Shown here: positions 14,061 through 20,848 of the stretch, in pieces
Layout of the letters: the number at the start of each line of letters is the position of its first letter
How positions within the stretch are numbered: the first letter of the stretch is position 1
NCBI GenBank assembly: GCA_900550255.1
Contig: URQZ01000013.1
Location: 1 to 31,959, forward strand
From: an uncultured Mycoplasmatota bacterium
GTDB taxonomy: Bacteria; Bacillota_I; Bacilli_A; RF39; UBA660
Reading direction: 5' to 3'
Length of the DNA: 31,959 bases
Translations under genes and position numbers: made by a program
Notes under the pieces: model-generated
Told to the model about the DNA's origin: nothing
Seen by the model: the letters and a program-made list of their open reading frames with translations, nothing else
Databases searched by the model: none

Positions 14061-15339
14061 TTGTACTACCAATACAATATGGATATTCAATATTATTTAT
14101 TTTTACTTCTATGTCTTTGTTTAAATCATTCTTATTACCACGATACTTAACATTTAAAAAGTTACCAGTGTGTCCAATTATATATTCTTCTTTTGCCATT
14201 TCTGGAATAAAGATAACTTTTTTACCAATAAATTTTTCCATGTAATTATATTCTAATTCTTTTGATAATTGTAGTAATATTTTTACGCGTTTTTTCTTAA
14301 TATTTTCATCTACTTGTCCATCCATTATAGCAGCTTTAGTTCCTTCTCTTTTAGAATATGGAAAGACATGAAGTTTCGTAAATTCTATTTTTTTAATCGT
14401 TTCGATTGTTTCTTCAAATTCTTCTTTTGTTTCACCTGGAAAACCTACAATAACATCAGTTGTAATTGAGATATTTGGTCTTATTTTACGTAATTTTTTT
14501 ATTTTGTTAATAAAATATTCTTTATCATACTTACGGTTCATTCTTTTTAAAACAGCATCTGAACCACTTTGAAGTGGTATATGCATGTGATCTACTAAAA
14601 TATTATTTTCTTTTATAACTTCCATCACATCATCATTGATTTCAGTTATTTCAATTGATGAAATTCTAAGCCTTTCTAATTTATCAATTTTAACTATATC
14701 TTTTAGTAAATCAGCAAATTTATAATCTGCAAATTCAGCTCCATAATTTCCGGTATGAATTCCTGTTAAAACAACTTCTTTATGGCCTTCATCTACAAGT
14801 AGTTGTATTTCTTTTAGAACGCTTTGTTTATCTTTACTTCTTACATTTCCTCTCGTATATGGAATAATACAATATGAGCAGAAATTATTACATCCGTCTT
14901 GAATCTTAACAAAGGCTCTTGTTTTATTAAAATTATTTAGCATCATTGGTTCAAAGTTTGTATCCATTATATTTCTAACATCTACTTCTTGTTTTTTTTC
15001 TTCAATATATTTTTCAATATAGTCTACTATTTTTGATTTATTGATGTTTCCGATAACGATATCAACACCATCTATTTTACTTACTTCTTCTTTTTTATTT
15101 TGAACTAAACAGCCACATACAACGATTATAGCATTTTCATTTCTTCTTATGGCTTGTCTTATTACTTTCATAGATTTACTATCAGCAGTATTAGTTACGG
15201 TACATGTATTTATTATTGTGATATCTGCTTTTTCTTTTAGGCCTACCTCAAAATACCCTTTATTTAAAAGGGCATCTCTCATTACATTTGATTCATATGT
15301 ATTTACTTTACAACCTAGGGTATATATTTGAAATTTCAC
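14053..15339 (-). CDS. mtaB: tRNA t6A37 methylthiotransferase MtaB
   Basis: Radical SAM enzyme that adds a methylthio group to t6A at position 37 of ANN-decoding tRNAs. The 428-aa length fits. The N-terminal UPF0004 domain has the auxiliary cluster cysteines in YTLGCKVNTYES, INTCTVTN and VCGCLVQ. The radical SAM triad is CNNFCSYCIIPYTRG (about residues 149-163), followed by the family motifs VLTGIHTGNYG, MHIPLQSGSD and TDVIVGFPGET. A C-terminal TRAM-like region (about 360-425) binds tRNA. The opening TLGCKVN is typical of MtaB rather than MiaB. Translation starts with GTG behind GGAGG. It lies 16 bases after the coiled-coil protein gene, so rsmE, that gene and mtaB form one unit, as rsmE-mtaB pairs do in other Firmicutes. 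Confidence 0.93.
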   Translation of the reverse strand: MKFQIYTLGCKVNTYESNVMRDALLNKGYFEVGLKEKADITIINTCTVTNTADSKSMKVIRQAIRRNENAIIVVCGCLVQNKKEEVSKIDGVDIVIGNINKSKIVDYIEKYIEEKKQEVDVRNIMDTNFEPMMLNNFNKTRAFVKIQDGCNNFCSYCIIPYTRGNVRSKDKQSVLKEIQLLVDEGHKEVVLTGIHTGNYGAEFADYKFADLLKDIVKIDKLERLRISSIEITEINDDVMEVIKENNILVDHMHIPLQSGSDAVLKRMNRKYDKEYFINKIKKLRKIRPNISITTDVIVGFPGETKEEFEETIETIKKIEFTKLHVFPYSKREGTKAAIMDGQVDENIKKKRVKILLQLSKELEYNYMEKFIGKKVIFIPEMAKEEYIIGHTGNFLNVKYRGNKNDLNKDIEVKINNIEYPYCIGSTID

Positions 15340-15355
15340 TTAAAAACCTCCATCA

Positions 15356-16225
15356 TTAATCTAAGTTTTTTCTGAATTCTTTAAGTGCTTGTAAAAATTC
15401 GTCGTTTTTCTTTATTTCTTTACTTATTGGTGGCATATCTAATGTTTGTTCTAAAGTATTTATTTCCATGTTATTTTTAAAGTTATATTCTTCTAAATAG
15501 TCATCAATATTACGATTTTCTAATTCAAAATAATCATCATCAAAATCAAATTCAACTTGTTCATGTTTTTCAAATGATGGTACAGTTGGGTATTCTAAGT
15601 GTTCATTCATTTTACCATATACTGGTGAAATAAAATCTGTGTTCTTGAATTTTTTTACAGCATTTGTTTCAGTTTTTTCTTCTTCAACTATTTTATTTGT
15701 TTCATTATTTTCAATTGCTTGAATTGTTTCGTTTAACTTTTTACTCATTTCTTTTTCTTGACGATATTCTAATTCATCATCTACTACTTCTACTTTAGGG
15801 CTTTTTTCTTTAATACTATCTAATAATTCTTGGTAGCTAATAATAGCTTTTTCTTCTTGTTCGTTTTCAAAGTTTGTTACAACATCCTCTGGTTTTTTAT
15901 CTAAATCTTCTTGCATTTTTTCTAGCATTTCTTCTATTTCTGATTTTTTTTCTTCAAATTTTTGTTCTTTTATTTCTTCTTTTTGAATTGGTTCCTCGAT
16001 ATTTTTTACTTCTTGTACTTCTTCTTGTTTTATTTCTTTTTCTAGCTCTGCTATAACTTCTTTTTCTTTTCTATCTTTACGAAGGTCTGATAATAGTTCA
16101 TCTATTTCTTCTTCATCTTTTTTTCTATCTTTATACATAACAATAAAAACCATAATTCCAATAAATAAAACGATACCTATTGTAATTATTAACATAAAGG
16201 TACTATTTATTGTTAAATTTATCAT
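15356..16225 (-). CDS. Membrane-anchored acidic coiled-coil protein of unknown function
   Basis: 289 aa from the ATG at 16225, chosen because GGAG lies 8 bases upstream; two upstream in-frame starts (GTG 16234, ATG 16231) overlap this site. A single N-terminal membrane helix (about residues 9-30, LIITIGIVLFIGIMVFIVM) is followed by a long Glu/Lys-rich region that should be coiled coil or disordered (about 33-190). Near residue 192-205 is a conspicuous conserved-looking motif, KFKNTDFISPVYGK, inside otherwise low-complexity sequence. A short helix at the end (DEFLQALKEFRKNLD) closes the protein. It sits between rsmE and mtaB with 5- and 16-base gaps. Topology suggests a cytoplasmic tether at the membrane. 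No family is recognised. Confidence 0.7.
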   Translation of the reverse strand: MINLTINSTFMLIITIGIVLFIGIMVFIVMYKDRKKDEEEIDELLSDLRKDRKEKEVIAELEKEIKQEEVQEVKNIEEPIQKEEIKEQKFEEKKSEIEEMLEKMQEDLDKKPEDVVTNFENEQEEKAIISYQELLDSIKEKSPKVEVVDDELEYRQEKEMSKKLNETIQAIENNETNKIVEEEKTETNAVKKFKNTDFISPVYGKMNEHLEYPTVPSFEKHEQVEFDFDDDYFELENRNIDDYLEEYNFKNNMEINTLEQTLDMPPISKEIKKNDEFLQALKEFRKNLD

Positions 16226-16230
16226 ATACA

Positions 16231-16944
16231 TCACTCCATAAATTCATAGTTAACTATGCTTAAAACAAACATAGGAACAGTCTCTACACGCATTATTCTA
16301 TTTCCTAGTGTGATTGACTCAAATCCTAGTTCATTAAATTCTTTTTCTTCTTTAATACTAAAGCCACCTTCTGGCCCAATAGCTATATTTATTCTATCAC
16401 AACTTGGATTTGTTTTCAGTAATTTTTTCAAATTTTTTGTTTTTTGCGTTGTACTACACACAAACTTTACACCCTTTATATCTTTTAATTCTAATATTTT
16501 TCTTATATTTGAAATTTTTGGAATATCTATGCGATGTGATTGTTCGCTTGCTTCTTTACAAATTCTCGTCCATCTTTCTAGTTTTTTTGCTTCTTTTTTT
16601 GCATCTATTTTAACTACACTTCTCTCTGTTATTATTGGTATTATTTCATCTACTCCGAGTTCAGTTGATTTTTGTAAAATCAAATCCATTTTTTGTTCTT
16701 TTAAAAGCGGAATTATTAAAGTTACTTTAGGAAAATTATCTTGGTTTGTTTTTATTTCTTTTAAAATTTTGATTTCTATATCAGTTTCAATATTATTGAT
16801 TTCACACAAGTAAAGTTTTTTATCTAGAAGTACTTCAACTTGATCCTTATTTTTCATACGCATAACTTTCTTTATATGATGGATATCAGAATCAAGTAAA
16901 ATAAATTTATTTTTTTCTTTTTCTTTTGCAAAATAACGCTGCAT
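16231..16944 (-). CDS. rsmE: 16S rRNA m3U1498 methyltransferase RsmE
   Basis: SPOUT-class (trefoil-knot) methyltransferase for U1498 in the 30S decoding region. The 237-aa product starts MQRYFAKE at 16944 behind AAGGTGAT; a longer frame to 16971 is rejected because the -10 box lies at 16963-16968. A PUA-like N-terminal domain (about 1-70, HHIKKVMRMKNKDQVEVL) precedes the knot domain with LLKEQKMDLILQKSTELGVD, ERSVVK, and the cofactor-binding IAIGPEGGFSIKEE and LGNRIMRVET. It ends in TGA, which shows that TGA is a stop codon in this genome. First gene of rsmE-coiled-coil-mtaB. Confidence 0.93.
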   Translation of the reverse strand: MQRYFAKEKEKNKFILLDSDIHHIKKVMRMKNKDQVEVLLDKKLYLCEINNIETDIEIKILKEIKTNQDNFPKVTLIIPLLKEQKMDLILQKSTELGVDEIIPIITERSVVKIDAKKEAKKLERWTRICKEASEQSHRIDIPKISNIRKILELKDIKGVKFVCSTTQKTKNLKKLLKTNPSCDRINIAIGPEGGFSIKEEKEFNELGFESITLGNRIMRVETVPMFVLSIVNYEFME

Positions 16945-16962
16945 AAAATCACCTTGCCAACT

Positions 16963-16968
16963 ATTATA
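16963..16968 (-). promoter_or_regulatory. -10 box of rsmE
   Basis: A perfect TATAAT on the minus strand 18 bases before the chosen rsmE ATG. The -35 is weak. It decides the start of rsmE. Confidence 0.5.
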
Positions 16969-17000
16969 CAAAAAATTGCTTTTTATATCTACCTTTTTTT

Positions 17001-17028
17001 AAAAAAAATGACAAATATTTATTTGCCA
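17001..17028 (-). terminator. Terminator after the glycolipid glycosyltransferase
   Basis: On the minus strand TGGCAAATA pairs with TATTTGTCA (one G-U pair), followed by eight T. It lies 8 bases after the gene's stop codon. Confidence 0.75.
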
Positions 17029-17035
17029 CTTTATA

Positions 17036-18031
17036 TTATTTTAACAATCCTTTATAAACACTTACAAGTTCTTTTCCTACTTTTTTTACATCTCTATCCT
17101 CAGCTATTTTATATGCATTATCAACTAATGATGGTAATTCTCCATCAATAATTTTTTTAATTTTATCCTCAAACTCATTTAATGTTTTGGCTTTATAAAC
17201 AATTTTTCCCTCTTCAAATTCATCGAAAATAGGAATATCTCTAACTAAAGTATTAGTTTTACAAGCAAAGGCTTCTATTATCGGAATTCCTTCTGTTTCT
17301 TCTAAAGTAGGAAACAAATATAAATCAGTTCCACACATAGCCGCTTTTATCATTTCCTTTTCAACATAGCCAGCAAATTTCAAATTAGGAAGTTCTGTTT
17401 TCACTGCCTTTTTAACTGGTTTGGTAGCCGCACTTAATGGACTATATCCAAACCAAATAAACTTATAATCAGGCATTCTTTTTGCTAGTTCAACAAAATC
17501 AACTATACCTTTTCTTTCGATATATAAACCAATTCCAATAATTATTTTATCTTTATTACTATAGCCATATTCTTTTCTAAATTTTTTACCTAGTTTTTCA
17601 TCATGCTTAAAAAAATTAGTATCTATTCCATTTGAAATTGCATATATTTTTCTATTTATATTATAATTTTTTAAAAGGTTTCTAGAATAATTAGTTGGTG
17701 TTATAACAACATCGCCTAAACTATAACATTTAGTTATCCATTTTTTAAATAGTGGGGCAATTTGTTTACAGAAAATAAATCCATCTCTAAAATCTTCCTC
17801 TGTAGAATGTGCATGGTATACAACTTTTTTACCTAATTTATGTGCTTTTTTAGCCAAATGGTATGATTTTGGACCATAAAAATTTATATGCACAAGATCA
17901 TAATCATCTTTAGGATTTAAAGTATAGGTTATTTTATTATCCTCTAAAGCTTTCTTTTGGTGTTCCACAGCTTTACCAAGTCCTGATTTCCCTATAGTTT
18001 TTAATCCTTCTGTATATAATAAAACTTTCAT
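17036..18031 (-). CDS. Glycolipid glycosyltransferase of the CpoA / diglucosyl-diacylglycerol synthase type
   Basis: 331-aa GT4-family (GT-B fold) enzyme. In the CpoA/Acholeplasma DGS group such proteins add a second hexose to monoglucosyl-diacylglycerol to form the bilayer-favouring diglycosyl lipid, acting at the inner membrane face. The opening MKVLLYTEGLKTIGKSGLGK and the segments LVHINFYGPKSYHLAKKA, YHAHSTEEDFRDGF and APLFKKWITKCY match the CpoA pattern as I recall it. The nucleotide-sugar site is PTLEETEGIPIIEAFACKT (the E-x7-E signature). Length is close to that of the characterised DGS proteins. The Lys-rich surface fits binding to acidic lipids. It follows ymxH by 23 bases with its own AGGTGAT ribosome site, and no partner monoglucosyl-lipid synthase is in the window. 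Exact sugar and linkage are not determinable here. Confidence 0.75.
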   Translation of the reverse strand: MKVLLYTEGLKTIGKSGLGKAVEHQKKALEDNKITYTLNPKDDYDLVHINFYGPKSYHLAKKAHKLGKKVVYHAHSTEEDFRDGFIFCKQIAPLFKKWITKCYSLGDVVITPTNYSRNLLKNYNINRKIYAISNGIDTNFFKHDEKLGKKFRKEYGYSNKDKIIIGIGLYIERKGIVDFVELAKRMPDYKFIWFGYSPLSAATKPVKKAVKTELPNLKFAGYVEKEMIKAAMCGTDLYLFPTLEETEGIPIIEAFACKTNTLVRDIPIFDEFEEGKIVYKAKTLNEFEDKIKKIIDGELPSLVDNAYKIAEDRDVKKVGKELVSVYKGLLK

Positions 18032-18054
18032 GATATCACCTACCTAAAATTATA

Positions 18055-18297
18055 TCATTTTATTTCATAATTAACAATATTGACTAAAATAACATCTTCA
18101 CCTATTTTTTTTATTTGTTCCCATTTTATTTCTACATCATTTTTACTTGAAAAAAGATTTGAAAAAAATTTGTTTCCTTGAACTATCATAGAGACTATAC
18201 TTCCATTATTATCAATAATGACATCAATAATTGACCCTATTTTTGTTCCATCATTAACATTAACAATATCTTTACCTTGCAAATCCGATAAATGCAT
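18055..18297 (-). CDS. PRC-barrel protein of the YlmC/YmxH sporulation family
   Basis: 80-aa protein that is one PRC-barrel domain: LSDLQGKDIVNVNDGTKIG, then IIDVIIDNNGSIVSMIV, and WEQIKKIGEDVILVNI at the end. Members of this small family are widespread in spore-forming Firmicutes and are annotated as sporulation proteins, although the molecular role is unclear. The start at 18297 is chosen from the AGGTGATGTTT leader; two earlier in-frame starts lie in or next to that site. It follows a terminator and is probably cotranscribed with the glycolipid glycosyltransferase 23 bases downstream. Occurrence in a window with sigE and sigG supports the sporulation link. Confidence 0.85.
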   Translation of the reverse strand: MHLSDLQGKDIVNVNDGTKIGSIIDVIIDNNGSIVSMIVQGNKFFSNLFSSKNDVEIKWEQIKKIGEDVILVNIVNYEIK

Positions 18298-18324
18298 AAA
18301 CATCACCTATTTATTAATTATATT

Positions 18325-18355
18325 AAAAACAAGTAGTAATTATTTCTACTTGTTT
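18325..18355 (-). terminator. Terminator of the sigma-region-4-like gene
   Basis: On the minus strand AAACAAGTAG pairs perfectly with CTACTTGTTT around a 9-base loop, followed by TT and AT-rich sequence. The TAG stop of the gene is in the left arm. Confidence 0.75.
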
Positions 18356-19068
18356 AAATGATGTTCTTCCAAATCATGGTCAAATATTTTTTGTAATTTT
18401 TTTTGATTTTGATTATATACTTTTTCTACTTCATCAATATCAATGTTCAAAATCTTGCTTATTAATTCTTTAGAACAAAAATGTGACTTTATGTATCCAA
18501 ATTTTAGGATTATGATTAGTTTTTCTTTTCCCGTTAATTCTTTATTATTGTTCAAATCTTCAATATCAATAAAATATTTATACAAAACATCAATATTTTC
18601 TTTTTCTTCTAAAATTTCTTCTTGAGATAGTAAAATTTTTCTTAATTTTTCCAAATTTACCTTTTGTTTATTTTCTTTATTATTTAAATATTTTTGTTTT
18701 ATATAGGTAATTAAATGTTCAGAAAATATTGTTTGCCCCTTATATTCTTTTAGAGCATCAATAATAATTTTTTCTTTTTCTACATTTGAAAAAGTTATTT
18801 CATTTATTTTAGGTAATAAAAATACATATTTATATTTTTCTATTAAATATATTTCAGAATCAATATCATTATAATACTCAATTTGATTTTTTAAATATAT
18901 AGTAATTTTCTTATCCATTTCATTCATAAAAATTATGTCTTCTGATATGTTTGAATCTAACGTATGCATTTTTTTCTCTCTTAAAACTGTAACTATTAAA
19001 GACATAAAAATTATACGGTCTATAGGAAGATCTTTGTATTTTTTATAAACTAAGTCAAATTTATCCAT
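18346..19068 (-). CDS. Unrecognised protein with sigma-region-4-like C-terminus
   Basis: 240-aa soluble, charged, mostly helical protein. About residues 1-175 show no motif I recognise. The last 60 residues begin LTGKEKLIIILKFGYIKSHF and continue with SKELISKILNIDIDEVEKVY and KKLQKIF. This has the spacing of a sigma-70 region 4 helix-turn-helix (compare the LNERDKKIMTLRYGL and ISQSYISRIEKKVIKKL segments of SigE in this window), though the second helix is diverged. No region 2 is visible, so it is not a normal sigma factor. It lies just downstream of sigG with its own promoter overlapping the sigG 3' end. It could be a DNA-binding regulator or a decayed sigma-like protein. Hypothesis only. Confidence 0.65.
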   Translation of the reverse strand: MDKFDLVYKKYKDLPIDRIIFMSLIVTVLREKKMHTLDSNISEDIIFMNEMDKKITIYLKNQIEYYNDIDSEIYLIEKYKYVFLLPKINEITFSNVEKEKIIIDALKEYKGQTIFSEHLITYIKQKYLNNKENKQKVNLEKLRKILLSQEEILEEKENIDVLYKYFIDIEDLNNNKELTGKEKLIIILKFGYIKSHFCSKELISKILNIDIDEVEKVYNQNQKKLQKIFDHDLEEHHLNK

Positions 19069-19092
19069 AATATCACCTCTTGTTTAGGGAAT

Positions 19093-19120
19093 ATTATATC
19101 ACAACTTTAAAATAAATCAA
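19093..19120 (-). promoter_or_regulatory. Sigma-A promoter after sigG
   Basis: TTGATT (19115-19120), 16 bases, TATAAT (19093-19098) with TGn before it on the minus strand. The -35 abuts the sigG stop. It allows the sigma-region-4-like gene to be expressed independently of sigG. Confidence 0.55.
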
Positions 19121-19894
19121 TTATTCCATCATTTTTTTTATAGTTTTTAGTCCACTCTTTTCAAGTCTTGAAATTTGAGCTTGTGATATACCTATTTCAC
19201 TAGCTAATTCTAACTGTGTTCTTCCTTTTAAATATCTTTCAATAATTATATACTTTTCTTTTTCTTTTAGATTATTCATAGCTTGTTTTAAAGCAATTCT
19301 CGTATCATTTGGAATTTTATTACTTTTATCTTCTAATTGATCAGCTAGATATATAGTATCTCCACCATCATTATAAATGGGTTCAAACATACTAATTGTA
19401 TCCCTCATAGATTCAATAGCATTATTAACATCAAATTCACTCATTCCAAGTTTTTCAGCAATCATAGAAATAGTAGGTTCTCTACCTAATTCGTTGGTAA
19501 GTTCTTCCTTAACTTTCATTGCTTTATAAGCTGTATCTTTAGTGCTTCTAGCAATTCTGATGCTGCTTGAATCTCTTAAATATCTTCTGACCTCTCCTAG
19601 TATCATTGGAACAGCATAAGTTGAAAATCTAACCTCATGTGACAAATCAAAATTATCTATAGCTTTAATAAGTCCTATACACCCTACTTGAAATAAATCA
19701 TCCATATTATCAGTTCTATTATTATATTTTTTTAAAATAGATAAAACCAGTTTTAAATTACCATTAATTAAATCTTCTTTGGCTTTTAAATCACCAGCTT
19801 GATATTTTTTAAATAAATCAGTCATTTCTTCGTTTGTTAAAACTTTAATATTCGCAGTATTCACGCCACATATTTCTACTTTATGACGTGCCAT
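19121..19894 (-). CDS. sigG: Forespore sigma factor SigG
   Basis: Sporulation sigma factor that directs late forespore gene expression. The 257-aa product starts MARHKVEICGVNTANIKVL, the hallmark SigG N-terminus that in Bacillus binds the anti-sigma factors. Region 2 is complete: NLKLVLSILKKYNN, then DDLFQVGCIGLIKAIDNFD and VRFSTYAVPMILGEVRRYLR (core binding and -10 recognition). Region 3 contains FEPIYNDGGD, shared with SigF and SigG. Region 4 ends ASEIGISQAQISRLEK. ATG at 19894 follows AAAGGAG; the longer frame from 19927 is rejected. In Bacillus and Clostridium sigG usually follows spoIIGA-sigE, but here it is about 10 kb away and alone. I could not find a confident sigma-F/G promoter upstream. 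Confidence 0.93.
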   Translation of the reverse strand: MARHKVEICGVNTANIKVLTNEEMTDLFKKYQAGDLKAKEDLINGNLKLVLSILKKYNNRTDNMDDLFQVGCIGLIKAIDNFDLSHEVRFSTYAVPMILGEVRRYLRDSSSIRIARSTKDTAYKAMKVKEELTNELGREPTISMIAEKLGMSEFDVNNAIESMRDTISMFEPIYNDGGDTIYLADQLEDKSNKIPNDTRIALKQAMNNLKEKEKYIIIERYLKGRTQLELASEIGISQAQISRLEKSGLKTIKKMME

Positions 19895-20006
19895 ATTTTC
19901 TCCTTTCTGATTTATTATGGTATTCAAAAAGGATGTTTATACAATGATATTACAATAAAGCAATTAGAAATCAAAATGTTTTAAAAATTATTTTATCAAA
20001 TGTTTC

Positions 20007-20035
20007 TTGACCTATTTTTAATAGTTTAGTATTAT
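20007..20035 (+). promoter_or_regulatory. Sigma-A promoter of the methyltransferase gene
   Basis: TTGACC (20007-20012), exactly 17 bases, TATTAT (20030-20035), followed by AGAGGG and ATG at 20052. Confidence 0.65.
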
Positions 20036-20051
20036 TTTATAGAGGGATATT

Positions 20052-20834
20052 ATGAACGAAGAAAATTTAATTAAATACTATAACAAATTTAACGAAGATA
20101 AAAGATTAAATTCTAGACATGGGCAAGTGGAATTTATAACTTCTTTAAAATATATTCACGAATATTTAGAAGAAATGGAAAAACCCAAAATATTAGATAT
20201 TGGTGCGGGATGTGGAAGATATTCAATCGAACTTGCAAACGAAGGATATGATGTAACAGCCATAGAACTTGTTAAACATAATTTAAGAGTAATTGAACAA
20301 AAAAGTGATAAAGTTAAAGCTTACCAAGGTAATGCTCTTGATTTATCACGATTTAAATCTAATTCATTTGATCTTGTTCTTCTTTTTGGACCAATGTATC
20401 ATCTATGTAATGAAAAAGATAAAATTAAAGCATTAAAAGAAGCAAAACGAGTTACGAAAGAAAACGGTATTATAATGGTTGCCTACTGTATGAATGATTA
20501 TTGTGTTATTACCCACGGATTTAAAGATAATGAAATTTTAAAATGTATAGACGATAATATGCTTGATGATAAATTTCATTGTTTATCAAAAGAAACCGAT
20601 TTATACAGTGTTGTTAGACTAGAAGACATTAAAAATCTAAACAAAATGGTAAATCTTGAAAGAATTAAAATAATAACACCAGATGGTCCTAGTAATTACA
20701 TCAGACCTATTTTAAATAAAATGGATGATAAAACTTTTGAAGTTTTTTTAAACTATCATTTTAAAACATGTGAAAGACTAGATTTAATGGGAGCTGCTGC
20801 TCACACTTTGGACATATTAAAAAAGGTAAATTAA
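20052..20834 (+). CDS. Class I SAM-dependent methyltransferase
   Basis: 260-aa soluble protein with a Rossmann methyltransferase fold. Motif I is ILDIGAGCGRYSIELANEGY (about residues 45-64), with the acidic residue of motif II in VTAIELVKHNL; a GNALDLSRF loop and the post-motif NSFDLVLLFGPMYHL follow, and AKRVTKENGIIMVAYC is motif III. The C-terminal third has an extra helical domain, perhaps for substrate. The substrate is not identifiable; small molecule, RNA or antibiotic-like targets are all possible. It diverges from sigG, has its own promoter and shares a bidirectional terminator with the convergent cadA gene. Confidence 0.85.
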   Translation: MNEENLIKYYNKFNEDKRLNSRHGQVEFITSLKYIHEYLEEMEKPKILDIGAGCGRYSIELANEGYDVTAIELVKHNLRVIEQKSDKVKAYQGNALDLSRFKSNSFDLVLLFGPMYHLCNEKDKIKALKEAKRVTKENGIIMVAYCMNDYCVITHGFKDNEILKCIDDNMLDDKFHCLSKETDLYSVVRLEDIKNLNKMVNLERIKIITPDGPSNYIRPILNKMDDKTFEVFLNYHFKTCERLDLMGAAAHTLDILKKVN

Positions 20835-20848
20835 TTACCTTTTTTTTA
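20820..20848. terminator. Bidirectional terminator between the methyltransferase gene and cadA
   Basis: AAAAGGTAA and TTACCTTTT pair around ATTAA, with an A-run on the left and T-run on the right. The stop codon of the methyltransferase gene lies in it and the cadA stop lies within the right arm. Confidence 0.8.

Noticed and set aside
16231..16233. Mycoplasma-type code with TGA read as Trp
   Set aside because: RsmE ends naturally at this TGA, Trp is encoded by TGG throughout, and no gene requires TGA read-through.
16256..16813. 185-aa open frame on the plus strand opposite rsmE
   Set aside because: It lies fully antisense to a gene with clear family motifs, has no ribosome site, and its product is the Ser/Phe/Leu-rich type expected from the antisense of Lys/Glu-rich AT-rich genes.
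19895..20006. Sigma-F/G promoter for sigG
   Set aside because: CATAATA and GTATA occur upstream, but the spacing (18 bases) is outside the usual range and a weak sigma-A-like alternative exists, so neither is claimed.
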